DNA of 64,000 bases from Chryseobacterium sp. Leaf404 (lineage in GTDB: Bacteria; Bacteroidota; Bacteroidia; Flavobacteriales; Weeksellaceae), in contig NZ_LMQM01000010.1 of assembly GCF_001424145.1 (NCBI RefSeq), positions 444,833 through 508,832 of the forward strand. Reading direction: 5' to 3'. The notes beneath the pieces were generated by a model. That model worked only from the letters and a program-made list of their open reading frames with translations. It was not told where the DNA came from and did no database searches. This document shows, one piece after another, positions 26,663 through 34,624 of the stretch. The position numbers and the translations under genes are program-made. Every line of letters begins with the position of its first letter. Within the stretch, counting starts at the first letter, position 1.

Positions 26663-27001
26663 TTACAACTCATCAAACCATTTATAAATATCTACATCTG
26701 ATGCGATATTAAGTTTTTTTCTGATTCTGTTTTTTCTGTTCTGTATTGCTTTGGGTGTTACAAAAGTATAGATGGCAATTTCTTTAGTGCTGAAGTCTAA
26801 TTTCAGATAAACACAAAAGATTAACTCAGACTTTTTCAAATCCGGATTAATCTGTTTTAAGTTTTCAAAAAACTCTGGAAATGTAGATTTGCAGGTGTTT
26901 AGCAGCCTGGGAGAATTATCTTTAGCAAGACTCATAATCTCCTGATTTTCTGTAAAAATATTTTTTTTACCCTTTTGAATATTTGAATTTTTATCGTTCA
27001 T
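26663..27001 (-). CDS. Small helix-turn-helix regulator, paralogue of the TPR-HTH C-terminus
   Basis: The 112-residue protein is a stand-alone LuxR-like helix-turn-helix: SELIFCVYLKLDFSTKEIAIYTFVTPKAIQNRKNRIRKKL. It aligns over its full second half with the C-terminus of the membrane regulator at 22789, sharing FPEF, SE..FC, STKEIA.YTF, RKKL.I and D.DIY. It has no receiver or membrane domain, so it either acts alone or pairs with a partner. Its -7 box is preceded by an FNR-like operator at class II distance, suggesting control by one of the adjacent Crp/Fnr proteins. It converges with pdeM with 3 bp between stop codons. Confidence 0.8.
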   Translation of the reverse strand: MNDKNSNIQKGKKNIFTENQEIMSLAKDNSPRLLNTCKSTFPEFFENLKQINPDLKKSELIFCVYLKLDFSTKEIAIYTFVTPKAIQNRKNRIRKKLNIASDVDIYKWFDEL

Positions 27002-27101
27002 ATTAAAAAATTATAACCACGTTTTCTATGGTTTAAAAACAGTATTAAACTGTAGTTACCTTTCAATTATTCTGCCATTTGCAGATTTTCTAATAATTAT
27101 T

Positions 27102-27109
27102 CAAATATA
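27102..27109 (-). promoter_or_regulatory. -7 box of the small HTH regulator
   Basis: The minus strand reads TATATTTG, an exact match; the ATG is at 27001, giving a leader of about 97 nt. No -33 TTTG is evident. Confidence 0.55.
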
Positions 27110-27133
27110 TTATTGTTACCCCTTTAGTTTTTA

Positions 27134-27145
27134 TGATTCTAATCA
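27134..27145 (-). promoter_or_regulatory. FNR-like operator upstream of the small HTH regulator
   Basis: TGATTCTAATCA has outer half-sites TGAT/ATCA with four bases between. Its centre is 34 bp from the centre of the minus-strand -7 box at 27102-27109, about -41 from the predicted start. It lies between divergent genes, so the Crp/Fnr gene at 27292 could also be affected. Confidence 0.5.
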
Positions 27146-27291
27146 CAGTGAACAAAGTAGTGTGACAATTTGTAAAAATCAAATTATTATCCTGTGGTAT
27201 CTGTGTGGTATCCTAATAATTCACCCTTGAATAAAAATCTGTTTTCTTTACATTTTTAAAGTTTATTACCTAAAAAACCGTTTTTTTATAC

Positions 27292-27885
27292 ATGATTTCA
27301 GAAAATCTCCTGCTTTCGTCCGGTGCCGAATATAAGTCTTACAGCAATGAAGACCTCATTTTTTCAGAAAACGAAACTGCCTACAATTTTTATTATATCA
27401 CCGAAGGAAAAGTAAAACTCAATAATTATATAGAAAACGGAAAAGAATTTATTCACGGTATCGTTACTAATAATATGAGCATAGGAACCTCATATCTTTT
27501 TACAGAGAAAAAATACAGCATCAACTGTGTTGCGATCAACGATGTAAAAGTTTTAAGGCTTCCAAAAATATCATTTCTGGAATTGCTGAATGAAAACCAG
27601 AATCTCTACCCTGCCCTCATCAGCCAGATGTCTGAAAATATACACTATCAGTTTGTGATGATGCAGACCATCGCAGTGAAAAGTCCGGAGAAAAAAATAA
27701 AAGCGTTTCTTGACTATCTGAAAGAAAACGAACAGAACAAATCTGAATTTTCACTTCAGATACATCTCACAAGACAACAGCTTGCGTCTATAACAGGTCT
27801 CAGTGTAGAAACCGTCATCAGAGCAATAAAAAGTATGGAAAAAGGTGGATTACTTAAAATTCAGAACCGAAAAATCTTCTACTGA
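27292..27885 (+). CDS. Crp/Fnr family transcriptional regulator
   Basis: The 197-residue protein is a sensor barrel (YNFYYITEGKVKLNNY) followed by a dimerisation helix and a C-terminal winged helix LTRQQLASITGLSVETVIRAIKSM. E and R of the recognition helix match FNR-type DNA contacts, but the serine is replaced by isoleucine. No iron-sulphur cysteines are present. It is a close paralogue of the convergent gene at 27887 (shared LLLS.G, EN/EDE..Y, HLTRQQ/KLTRQQ, VETVIR). Their stop codons are separated by a single base. FNR-like boxes lie upstream and on the far side of the pair. Confidence 0.87.
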   Translation: MISENLLLSSGAEYKSYSNEDLIFSENETAYNFYYITEGKVKLNNYIENGKEFIHGIVTNNMSIGTSYLFTEKKYSINCVAINDVKVLRLPKISFLELLNENQNLYPALISQMSENIHYQFVMMQTIAVKSPEKKIKAFLDYLKENEQNKSEFSLQIHLTRQQLASITGLSVETVIRAIKSMEKGGLLKIQNRKIFY

Positions 27886-27886
27886 A

Positions 27887-28483
27887 TTAATAATAGATTT
27901 TTCTGGCATTAATTTTCAGGAAGTTTTCTCTTTCAAGTTTTTTAGCGGTACGAATTACCGTTTCTACCCGAAGACCGATGAGATCTGCAATCTGCTGACG
28001 GGTAAGCTTCACGAGGAAAGAAAATTTGTCGTCATCTTTATGGAAACTTTTAAGGTAATCCAAAAGTCCCAGAATTCTTTTTTCCGGCAACTGAGATGCC
28101 AAATTCTGGATCATTGCAGTTTTAAAATACAGCCGTTGAGAAAGACATTTATTGGTATCAACAGAAATATCGGGATGCTGATCAATCAGTCTGAAGAAAT
28201 CATCTTTTTTTAGTTTGATAATTTGGCAGTCACTTAAAGTAATTGCATTAATATTATAATTTTTGTTTAAAAAGAGAAAAGAATCTCCAAAGCTTTGATC
28301 GGCGCCCAAAATATTCTGGATAAACTCACTACCCATTTCATTATAATTATTCTCTTTAATGCTGCCGCTTACAATCTGATAATAGTAAAGTGGTTTTTCA
28401 TCTTCCTTAAAGATAAACTCGTTCTGTTCATAAGATTTTATTTCACCACCAAAAGACAATAGAAGTTTCTCATCTATTTTCAT
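27887..28483 (-). CDS. Crp/Fnr family transcriptional regulator (convergent paralogue)
   Basis: The product is 198 residues from the ATG at 28483; an ATG 39 bp upstream (28522) would add 13 residues lacking in the paralogue at 27292, so the inner start is preferred. The barrel (LYYYQIVSGSIKENNY) and winged helix (LTRQQIADLIGLRVETVIRTAKKL) are complete. The recognition helix reads VETVIR as in its paralogue, so the two may share operators. No cysteine cluster is present. The small lipoprotein gene upstream is divergent in function but on the same strand, separated by a hairpin terminator. Confidence 0.87.
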   Translation of the reverse strand: MKIDEKLLLSFGGEIKSYEQNEFIFKEDEKPLYYYQIVSGSIKENNYNEMGSEFIQNILGADQSFGDSFLFLNKNYNINAITLSDCQIIKLKKDDFFRLIDQHPDISVDTNKCLSQRLYFKTAMIQNLASQLPEKRILGLLDYLKSFHKDDDKFSFLVKLTRQQIADLIGLRVETVIRTAKKLERENFLKINARKIYY

Positions 28484-28562
28484 GCAGCTCAGTGTTTTAG
28501 CTACGGGAAGTGTATCAGCCATAAGAGGGAATAATTTTAAACTAATTTACAAATTTGTACAG

Positions 28563-28602
28563 AATAAAAAAAACAATTCTACTCTTTTTAAAAAGAATAG
28601 AA
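28563..28602 (-). terminator. Terminator after small lipoprotein gene
   Basis: The arms TTCTACTCTTTTT (28577-28589) and AAAAAGAATAGAA (28590-28602) pair with one mismatch; on the minus strand a run of T follows at about 28565-28573. Confidence 0.6.
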
Positions 28603-28630
28603 CTGTAATATTAAATAACGAAACAAACTT

Positions 28631-28840
28631 TTATTTCACAGAATCCTTCTTCATACCTGAAGTGGCTGCAGAGTCTGACGACATCATGTTTGTGTCTTGT
28701 GGCATTGTGCTTGCGGCAGGCGTCATAGTATCTGCCGTCACAGTATCAGACATGTCTGTGGTGTTGTTTTCAACTTCTTTTTTCTGGTTGCAGCTCATTG
28801 TAAATACAGCAATTGCTGCTGCTAAAAGATACTTTTTCAT
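28631..28840 (-). CDS. Small Thr/Ser/Met-rich lipoprotein
   Basis: The 69-residue product has a lipoprotein signal (MKKYLLAAAIAVFTMSCN, lipobox TMSC). The mature part is low-complexity and disordered, rich in Thr, Ser, Asp and Met, with repeated S/D-T-x-T/A steps. No domain is recognisable. A one-base-off -7 box and an FNR-like operator at class II distance precede it, and a hairpin terminator follows. It is therefore a monocistronic unit likely to be induced by a Crp/Fnr protein. The function is unknown; small envelope-stress or metal-interacting lipoproteins have similar composition. Confidence 0.75.
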   Translation of the reverse strand: MKKYLLAAAIAVFTMSCNQKKEVENNTTDMSDTVTADTMTPAASTMPQDTNMMSSDSAATSGMKKDSVK

Positions 28841-28871
28841 AAAATTTGATTTAAGTGTTTCAATTGTGCAG

Positions 28872-28879
28872 CGAAAGTA
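28872..28879 (-). promoter_or_regulatory. -7 box of small lipoprotein gene
   Basis: The minus strand reads TACTTTCG, one base from TAnnTTTG, 31 bp before the ATG at 28840. Confidence 0.45.
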
Positions 28880-28902
28880 TCAATACAATCTAACTTTGAT
28901 TA

Positions 28903-28914
28903 TGATCGTAATCA
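28903..28914 (-). promoter_or_regulatory. FNR-like operator upstream of small lipoprotein gene
   Basis: TGATCGTAATCA has half-sites TGAT/ATCA with four bases between. Its centre lies exactly 33 bp from the centre of the -7 box at 28872-28879, the same distance as for the operator at 15964. Confidence 0.5.
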
Positions 28915-29059
28915 CAAATGACAGTTTTTTTTACAATTTATTTAATAATTGGATGAACGGTGATGAGAATAAATATTTTTTCTGTACATTTCAATAGATT
29001 TACTAAAAGTTGGTCAGCTTTTTGAATTGCTTAAAAATCACACATCAAATATTAATATT

Positions 29060-29566
29060 ATGTCAACAGAAAATCTGATGCGCGAAGATGCCATCAAAAA
29101 AATCAAAGAACTTTCTGAAAGTGCCAAAATCTGCATGTTTTGCACTGATCTGGGAAAACTTCCGAACAACTCAAGACCTATGAGTCTGCAGGAAACTGAC
29201 GAATCCGGCAATCTTTGGTTCATCAGCAGCGATACTAGCAATAAAAATTTTGAGATCAAGGAAGACAATCGTGTTCAACTCTATTTTATGAACAATTCAA
29301 ACTCTGAATATCTTTCAATCTACGGTGAAGCTTTTGTGTATAAAGACCGCTCAACAATTGAAGAAAAGTGGTCACCATTGGCAAATGCGTGGTTTGACGG
29401 TAAAGATGATCCAACGGTCTCAATTATTCGTGTTGAGCCGAAAGACACCTACTACTGGGATACCAAAGCCGGAAAATTAGTAAGTCTCCTGAGCTTTGTG
29501 GCTGCTGCGGTAAGTGGCAGTAAAAGTGATAATTCAGACGGGGTGGAAGGTAAAGCTTCAATCTAA
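29060..29566 (+). CDS. Pyridoxamine 5'-phosphate oxidase-like general stress protein
   Basis: The product is 168 residues from the ATG at 29060; an ATG 33 bp upstream gives an unlikely extension. The split-barrel flavin fold is visible as ICMFCTDLGKL, then GNLWFISSDTSNKNFEI, VQLYFMN and YLSIYGEAFVY, followed by EEKWSPLANAWFDG. This is the pattern of the general stress protein 26 group of PNPOx-like proteins, which bind FMN or F420-type cofactors and are not true PNP oxidases. It is a probable partner of the following small gene, 32 bp downstream. Confidence 0.85.
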   Translation: MSTENLMREDAIKKIKELSESAKICMFCTDLGKLPNNSRPMSLQETDESGNLWFISSDTSNKNFEIKEDNRVQLYFMNNSNSEYLSIYGEAFVYKDRSTIEEKWSPLANAWFDGKDDPTVSIIRVEPKDTYYWDTKAGKLVSLLSFVAAAVSGSKSDNSDGVEGKASI

Positions 29567-29598
29567 GGTCATTTGTTCACCATTTAAAATTTACGGTC

Positions 29599-29958
29599 AT
29601 GATATTTGAAGATGATCCAAAACCAACTGTGCAGGAAACAGCGGTTTTGAACAGTAAATCTGTAACAGCACAAATCATCAGCTTTGGTGCAGACAAATCT
29701 TATGTTCTCAATTCTTTACAGAGAATGAAAAGCAGCACAATCTGTGAAATAAGAAAAAATCTAATCGATCATTTTATTACAGAATATCTCGCCAGCTTCT
29801 CGGGGTTTGTAGAAAATCAGGGTTTTGATACTTTTTCAGAAAATTACAGAATTTCACCTGTTTATGCGAGACAGTCTTACGAAAAGGTTATCAACGAACA
29901 GGAATATCTCAACCGAATCATGTCTACTTTGAACGGTGAACAGTTAAACAACATTTAG
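29599..29958 (+). CDS. Hypothetical protein, 119 residues
   Basis: I do not recognise this soluble, mostly helical protein. It has no signal peptide or cofactor motif. It begins 32 bp after the PNPOx-like gene on the same strand and is followed by a strong hairpin, so the two likely form one transcript. Codon use looks like its neighbours. Confidence 0.6.
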   Translation: MIFEDDPKPTVQETAVLNSKSVTAQIISFGADKSYVLNSLQRMKSSTICEIRKNLIDHFITEYLASFSGFVENQGFDTFSENYRISPVYARQSYEKVINEQEYLNRIMSTLNGEQLNNI

Positions 29959-29980
29959 AAGTTACAATTAATTTCAAAAT

Positions 29981-30020
29981 AAATTCCCTGAAATATTAAA
30001 TTCCAGGGAATTTTCTATTA
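29981..30020. terminator. Hairpin between convergent genes (29958 end / ppc end)
   Basis: AAATTCCCTG (29981-29990) pairs with CAGGGAATTT (30004-30013); A and T runs flank it, so it can serve both the hypothetical gene and ppc. Confidence 0.7.
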
Positions 30021-30040
30021 TATAGAAAAGTTAAATCTCT

Positions 30041-32575
30041 TTAAGCAGAATTTCTGCTCGCATTGATATTTCCGAATAAAGATCTCGTGACCAATTTTTC
30101 ATACGCTTCTCTGTTGCCTTCGCCTTTCTGGATTTTCATTAATGCATACTGCTGAATGCTCAGAAGAGGCAAAACAATTTTCTCTCTTATCTTTACAGAC
30201 TTCCTTGAAAGCGGGTCTTCCTGCTGAAGGAGTTTAAAGCCCGTTAGCTCCAGCATAATGTCTCTTGAAAGCTCATATTCATCAAAAAGTATGGTCCAGA
30301 ATTCTCCGAATTTTGGATTGTTTTTAATATAATACGTCAGAGGAAAATACGTCTTGTTCATGCTCATCATTGAGTTCAGAACAAGGGTTTTAAAAAAGTC
30401 TGAACCGGAATACAGTTTTCTGATTTCATCAAAGCGTCCTTCTTTCTTAAGCTGATTCATTGCAAAGCCAAATCCGAAAAATCCGGGAACATTCTGCTTC
30501 AGCTGTGCCCACGATCCCACAAAAGGTATAGCACGCAGATCTTCAAATTTCAGCTCATTTCCGCTTCCTCTTTTTGAAGGGCGGCTTCCGATATTGGTTT
30601 TTCCATAATACTGCAGGGTACTCATTTCCTGAAGATACGGCACAAACATCTGATGAGCTTTTAAATCTGAATACTTTCTAAAACTGATTTCCGAAAGTTC
30701 TGAAATTAATTTCCTTTCGTCATCTGTAAGATCTTTTTTGCTGCTTTTAAAAACATCATTTTCAACTCCGGCGGTCAGAAGCTGTTCAAAATTAAATGTT
30801 GCCTGCTCCTTATTCCCAAAAATACTGGTAATCGTCTGCCCCTGAATTGTCAGTTCAATCTTATTATTGGCAATAGTTTTCCCTTGAGAAGCGTAAAAAT
30901 CGTGTGTTTTACCACCACCTCTGGCTGGCGGACCTCCTCTTCCGTCAAAAAATATAACTTTTATCCCGTTCTGCTCAGAAACTGAGGTAAGTACTTCTTT
31001 GGCTTTATAAATTTCCCAGTTTGCTTTTAGATAGCCGCCATCCTTGGTTCCGTCTGAAAATCCGAGCATGATGGTTTGCTGTTCGCCACGGTTTTTGACG
31101 TGTTTTCTGTATACCGGATGAGCATATAATTCTTTCATTACAGACTCTGAGTTGGCAAGTCCTTCCATCGTCTCAAACAAAGGAACAATATCCATTTTAA
31201 TATCTTCTTCTTTATAACCGCAAAGTTTGAAAAATGCGTACACATTCATCACATCTTTAATATCGTCAGAATTAGAAATAATATAGCGGTTCATTCCCCG
31301 TAATCCGTTCTGCTGCTGAATTTGATTAATTTGGCAGACCGTTTCAAGCGTATCTTTTACGACGTCTTCAAAATCATCTGTATTAATTTTTTCTGAAGTT
31401 TCAAGTAATTTTGAATATTTGGTTTTAAAATCAGCTTCACCGTTACCGAATAATTGAGCATAAACGGTGTCAATCACCTGCTGATGTACCCTACTGTCCT
31501 GTCTCACATCTAAAGTAGCGAAGTGAGTTCCGAAAATTTTCACACGGTCTTTAAATCCTAAAAGAATATCATGGAAGAGTCCGTTGTGGTGCGTCATGAG
31601 AATTTCTTCCGCCTGGTCAATTTTCTGAAGGATCTGCTCAGAATTTAATTCGTGATCTTTAAATATAGCATCATAGAGCATTTCGCTCAGGTCTTTCAAA
31701 ATATCAGAAACTCCTCTGAAACTCAATCGTCTTCTTACAAATTTAAGATGATTATAGTATGATTTTAAAATGGCAGAGCGGAGTTCATACGCTACCCTTT
31801 TGGTTACTTCAGCGGTGACAAAAGGATTTCCGTCACGGTCACCACCCGGCCAGAATCCCAGCTGAATGATGTCTTCATGAAGCTGAAAATCTTCTTTCGA
31901 AAATGTGCGTTTTATTTTGGTGAAAAGGTCCCCAACAGTTTCGTAATATACAAATCTTAGATATGTAATGATACTTAAAGCCTCGTCAATCGGCGTAGGT
32001 TTCTCTTTATTAACGAAAGGTGTTTTGCCCAGCTGCTGCAGAAGCGTATCAATCTGTGTGACAGAATCTGATGTGATTGCCGCTCGTAAATCATGTATAA
32101 TTTTCTGTACAGAATTAGGATAAAATTGTGTAGGATGCGCCGTAAAAACAACTTTTACATTAAAATCTTCCAGTTTTTCCCGTACTTTATCCAGCTGATG
32201 ATTATTGATTGCTTTTTCATATAGGTGGGTTAATGTTCCGTTGTCGTTTTCAGAATGCAGACTTGGGAAAGCCGCATCTTCAATACTGTCAAACAGTACC
32301 ACCTGTCTTTCAATATACTGTATGATTTTGAAGAGAAGTTCAAGCTTTTGATCTTCCGTCTGCAGATCGGTATGGCTCTTAAAGAATTCTTCTACAATTT
32401 CTTCAGGAGTTTTACCTTCTTCGTATCCGTTTCTACTTTCTTCATATAAGAAAGGAAGAAGCATCCCGATATTCGTCATTTTATCGTAAGGCAAACTCAT
32501 AAATAGTGAGTTGTAAATCTGAAACTTATTTTCAACTATCTGCCTGAATTTTTCTGCGCGCTGGTCTTGTATCAT
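30041..32575 (-). CDS. ppc: Phosphoenolpyruvate carboxylase
   Basis: The product is 844 residues from the ATG at 32575. A start at 32641 would add 22 hydrophobic residues and lies upstream of an exact -7 box (32580-32587), so it is rejected. Catalytic motifs of PEPC are all present: FTAHPTQFYPNS, GGDRDGNPFVT, LGFSDGTKDGGYL and FFDGRGGPPARGGG, then GSRPSKR near the C-terminus. The enzyme adds bicarbonate to phosphoenolpyruvate to make oxaloacetate, feeding the TCA cycle. It is a single-gene unit. Confidence 0.95.
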   Translation of the reverse strand: MIQDQRAEKFRQIVENKFQIYNSLFMSLPYDKMTNIGMLLPFLYEESRNGYEEGKTPEEIVEEFFKSHTDLQTEDQKLELLFKIIQYIERQVVLFDSIEDAAFPSLHSENDNGTLTHLYEKAINNHQLDKVREKLEDFNVKVVFTAHPTQFYPNSVQKIIHDLRAAITSDSVTQIDTLLQQLGKTPFVNKEKPTPIDEALSIITYLRFVYYETVGDLFTKIKRTFSKEDFQLHEDIIQLGFWPGGDRDGNPFVTAEVTKRVAYELRSAILKSYYNHLKFVRRRLSFRGVSDILKDLSEMLYDAIFKDHELNSEQILQKIDQAEEILMTHHNGLFHDILLGFKDRVKIFGTHFATLDVRQDSRVHQQVIDTVYAQLFGNGEADFKTKYSKLLETSEKINTDDFEDVVKDTLETVCQINQIQQQNGLRGMNRYIISNSDDIKDVMNVYAFFKLCGYKEEDIKMDIVPLFETMEGLANSESVMKELYAHPVYRKHVKNRGEQQTIMLGFSDGTKDGGYLKANWEIYKAKEVLTSVSEQNGIKVIFFDGRGGPPARGGGKTHDFYASQGKTIANNKIELTIQGQTITSIFGNKEQATFNFEQLLTAGVENDVFKSSKKDLTDDERKLISELSEISFRKYSDLKAHQMFVPYLQEMSTLQYYGKTNIGSRPSKRGSGNELKFEDLRAIPFVGSWAQLKQNVPGFFGFGFAMNQLKKEGRFDEIRKLYSGSDFFKTLVLNSMMSMNKTYFPLTYYIKNNPKFGEFWTILFDEYELSRDIMLELTGFKLLQQEDPLSRKSVKIREKIVLPLLSIQQYALMKIQKGEGNREAYEKLVTRSLFGNINASRNSA

Positions 32576-32579
32576 AAGA

Positions 32580-32587
32580 CAAATGTA
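32580..32587 (-). promoter_or_regulatory. -7 box directly in front of ppc
   Basis: The minus strand reads TACATTTG, an exact match, and ends only 4 bp before the ATG at 32575. With the usual spacing the transcript would begin at about 32576, so ppc mRNA would be leaderless or nearly so. Confidence 0.6.
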
Positions 32588-32720
32588 ATAGATTTTAGTT
32601 AAAATTAATGGCTTTCCGACTGTGAAAATTATTAAATTCAACCAAAATGATCCTGGCAGATGACGATTTTAAAAAACTTAATAGCTAAATTTATCATCTG
32701 ATTTAAATTTTAATATTTTT

Positions 32721-33323
32721 ATGGGAAAACCAGGATTTGCATTATTGCTTTTATCGAACCTTTGGTGGAGCCAAACCGGGCAGATGAAAGATTTTCAAAA
32801 AATCCCTGATGTTTTTGACACTCCGGAAAATCTGTATCCTTTTATAAAACCATCAAAGGATTTTGCTTATTGGAAAGCATTCACCAACCACACAGATCCT
32901 GAAAAAGCCGTTCTGTATGAAAGTCAGTATCCTGAACCGATGACTATTCTTGAACCTGCACCGGAACAGGGCTTTTTTCAGAAATGTTTAAGCGAAAACT
33001 GTTTTCACTATATTATTGCCTGTAAAAACGACAGACCGGAGTATTTTGCTGACGTAAAGGCGTTAAGGAAATTTATCGGGGAAATAAACAATGTGGGGGA
33101 AGCGGTACTGATTGCAAATACTTACGGATATTCTGTTGATATTAAAAATCCTGAAGGCGGCTCTTTCAGAAAAGATGACTCTAACTTTTATCTAAAAACA
33201 TATCGGTCTGAAAAATGTTCCGATGTTAAAGAATCTTTTTTATTGATTATTAACATCAAAAGTGGCGAACTGAAGGTTCAAAGCAGGGGAATCTACACCG
33301 AAAAAAAATCCTGCAGACAGTAA
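32721..33323 (+). CDS. Hypothetical secreted protein
   Basis: The 200-residue protein begins with a short hydrophobic stretch (FALLLLSNLWWSQ) that may be a signal peptide. It has four cysteines, two in KCLSENCFHYIIACKN and further ones near the end (EKCSDV, KSCRQ), consistent with an exported disulphide protein. I do not recognise the family. It is a single gene divergent from ppc. Confidence 0.6.
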   Translation: MGKPGFALLLLSNLWWSQTGQMKDFQKIPDVFDTPENLYPFIKPSKDFAYWKAFTNHTDPEKAVLYESQYPEPMTILEPAPEQGFFQKCLSENCFHYIIACKNDRPEYFADVKALRKFIGEINNVGEAVLIANTYGYSVDIKNPEGGSFRKDDSNFYLKTYRSEKCSDVKESFLLIINIKSGELKVQSRGIYTEKKSCRQ

Positions 33324-33436
33324 GATTTGGTGAAAAATAAAATTAAAGATTACATTTTGCTGTTTTTAAGCCAAAAAACCTGATTTTCATTACCAATATT
33401 TCAAATTTATTTATATTTTAGCATATTCTTAAAATT

Positions 33437-33904
33437 GTGAAAATGAAAAAACACCTACTTTTAATTGCCTTTTCTGCATTGGCTCTCAACTCCTGTAAAG
33501 ATGACGACGTTTTAAACTACGAGTTGGATTTGCTGAAAGGTAACTGGAAGACAGAAAAAACCGAAATAATATCTGGTGCAGACAACAAGACAGTGCTGTT
33601 TACTGATGTACCAACGGGCTGCAGTACCAAAAGTTTACTGAATTTCAATACCAATAATCAGGTGAAAATTCAAACATATTCCGGAGCAAATTTGAATTCC
33701 TGCACCTCTTTTCTTGATGAAGGTACTTTTACGTACAACGAAGAAACCAAAGATTTGGTGATGGATACTAAAGACGCAGGAAAGCAACCATTCGAAGTGG
33801 TGATTTTAAGCAGTACAGAATTAAGACTTAAACAGAAAGCGGGCAATATTGATATCAACGGTGATATGAAAGTAGACGCCACCTACATCAGCTTTAAAAG
33901 ATAA
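33437..33904 (+). CDS. Lipocalin-like lipoprotein
   Basis: The 155-residue lipoprotein has the signal MKMKKHLLLIAFSALALNSCKDDD (lipobox LNSC; acidic residues follow, an export signal to the surface in Bacteroidota). The mature part shows the lipocalin-like opening LLKGNWKTEK, then alternating beta strands (SLLNFNTNNQV, GTFTYNEETKDLVM) and two cysteines (TGCST, NSCTS). Ligand unknown. The start may be the ATG at 33437 or the one at 33443. It is followed by a strong terminator. Confidence 0.78.
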   Translation: MKMKKHLLLIAFSALALNSCKDDDVLNYELDLLKGNWKTEKTEIISGADNKTVLFTDVPTGCSTKSLLNFNTNNQVKIQTYSGANLNSCTSFLDEGTFTYNEETKDLVMDTKDAGKQPFEVVILSSTELRLKQKAGNIDINGDMKVDATYISFKR

Positions 33905-33909
33905 CAATT

Positions 33910-33936
33910 ACTCCCGAAACATTTCGGGAGTTTTTT
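33910..33936 (+). terminator. Terminator after lipocalin-like gene
   Basis: ACTCCCGAAA (33910-33919) pairs with TTTCGGGAGT (33922-33931); it is followed by TTTTT. Confidence 0.85.
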
Positions 33937-33965
33937 ATTACCTTTATTCCCCTAAAATTATAACA

Positions 33966-34622
33966 ATGAAGAAGATTTTTTCAGTATTCTTACTGATGAC
34001 GTATGCCTTATTTTTTGCTCAGGAAGAGAAACCAATGTTCTGGCAGGAAATTCAGGAATTTAAAAAACAGGATCTGGAAAATCCGCCTGCTAAAAATTCA
34101 ATATTATTAATCGGAAGTTCCTCTTTTACTAAATGGACTGACGTGAATGAATATTTTTTAGGCAAAAACATTATCAACAGAGGTTTTGGAGGCTCGAGGC
34201 TGACAGATTTAAATTTTTATTCTGAAGATTTGCTTTCGCCCTATCAGCCAAAACAAATTATAATCTATTGTGGTGAAAATGATTTTGCGGATAATTCCAA
34301 ACTGGAAGCTGATGTTGTGGTAGACAGATTCAAATCTTTCTACAAAAAGATCCGTAAAAAATTCCCCAATATCGAAGTTGATTTTGTTTCAATTAAATAT
34401 TCTCCCAGCAGACAGCATCTATGGCCACAAATGAAAGAGGCAAATAAGCAGATTGCTAAGTTTATGTGGAGGGAGAAAAACGCAGAATTTATTAACATTA
34501 CGAGAATTATGAATGATAACAACGGGCTTACCCGTAAAGATTTATTCGTTGAAGATATGCTTCACATGACGCCGGAAGGCTACAGACTCTGGACTATTGT
34601 AATGACACCCTACATGAAATAA
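33966..34622 (+). CDS. SGNH/GDSL-type hydrolase (exported)
   Basis: The 218-residue protein has a signal peptide (FSVFLLMTYALFFAQ) and the four SGNH blocks. The nucleophile block is ILLIGSSSFTKW; the oxyanion glycine is in NRGFGGSRL and the asparagine in YCGENDF; the Asp-His pair is in DMLHMTPEGYRLW. Such enzymes deacylate esters, for example acetylated carbohydrates, in the periplasm. The gene overlaps the terminator spacing after the lipocalin-like gene and is followed after 2 bp by the 34625 gene. Confidence 0.85.
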   Translation: MKKIFSVFLLMTYALFFAQEEKPMFWQEIQEFKKQDLENPPAKNSILLIGSSSFTKWTDVNEYFLGKNIINRGFGGSRLTDLNFYSEDLLSPYQPKQIIIYCGENDFADNSKLEADVVVDRFKSFYKKIRKKFPNIEVDFVSIKYSPSRQHLWPQMKEANKQIAKFMWREKNAEFINITRIMNDNNGLTRKDLFVEDMLHMTPEGYRLWTIVMTPYMK

Positions 34623-34624
34623 TC

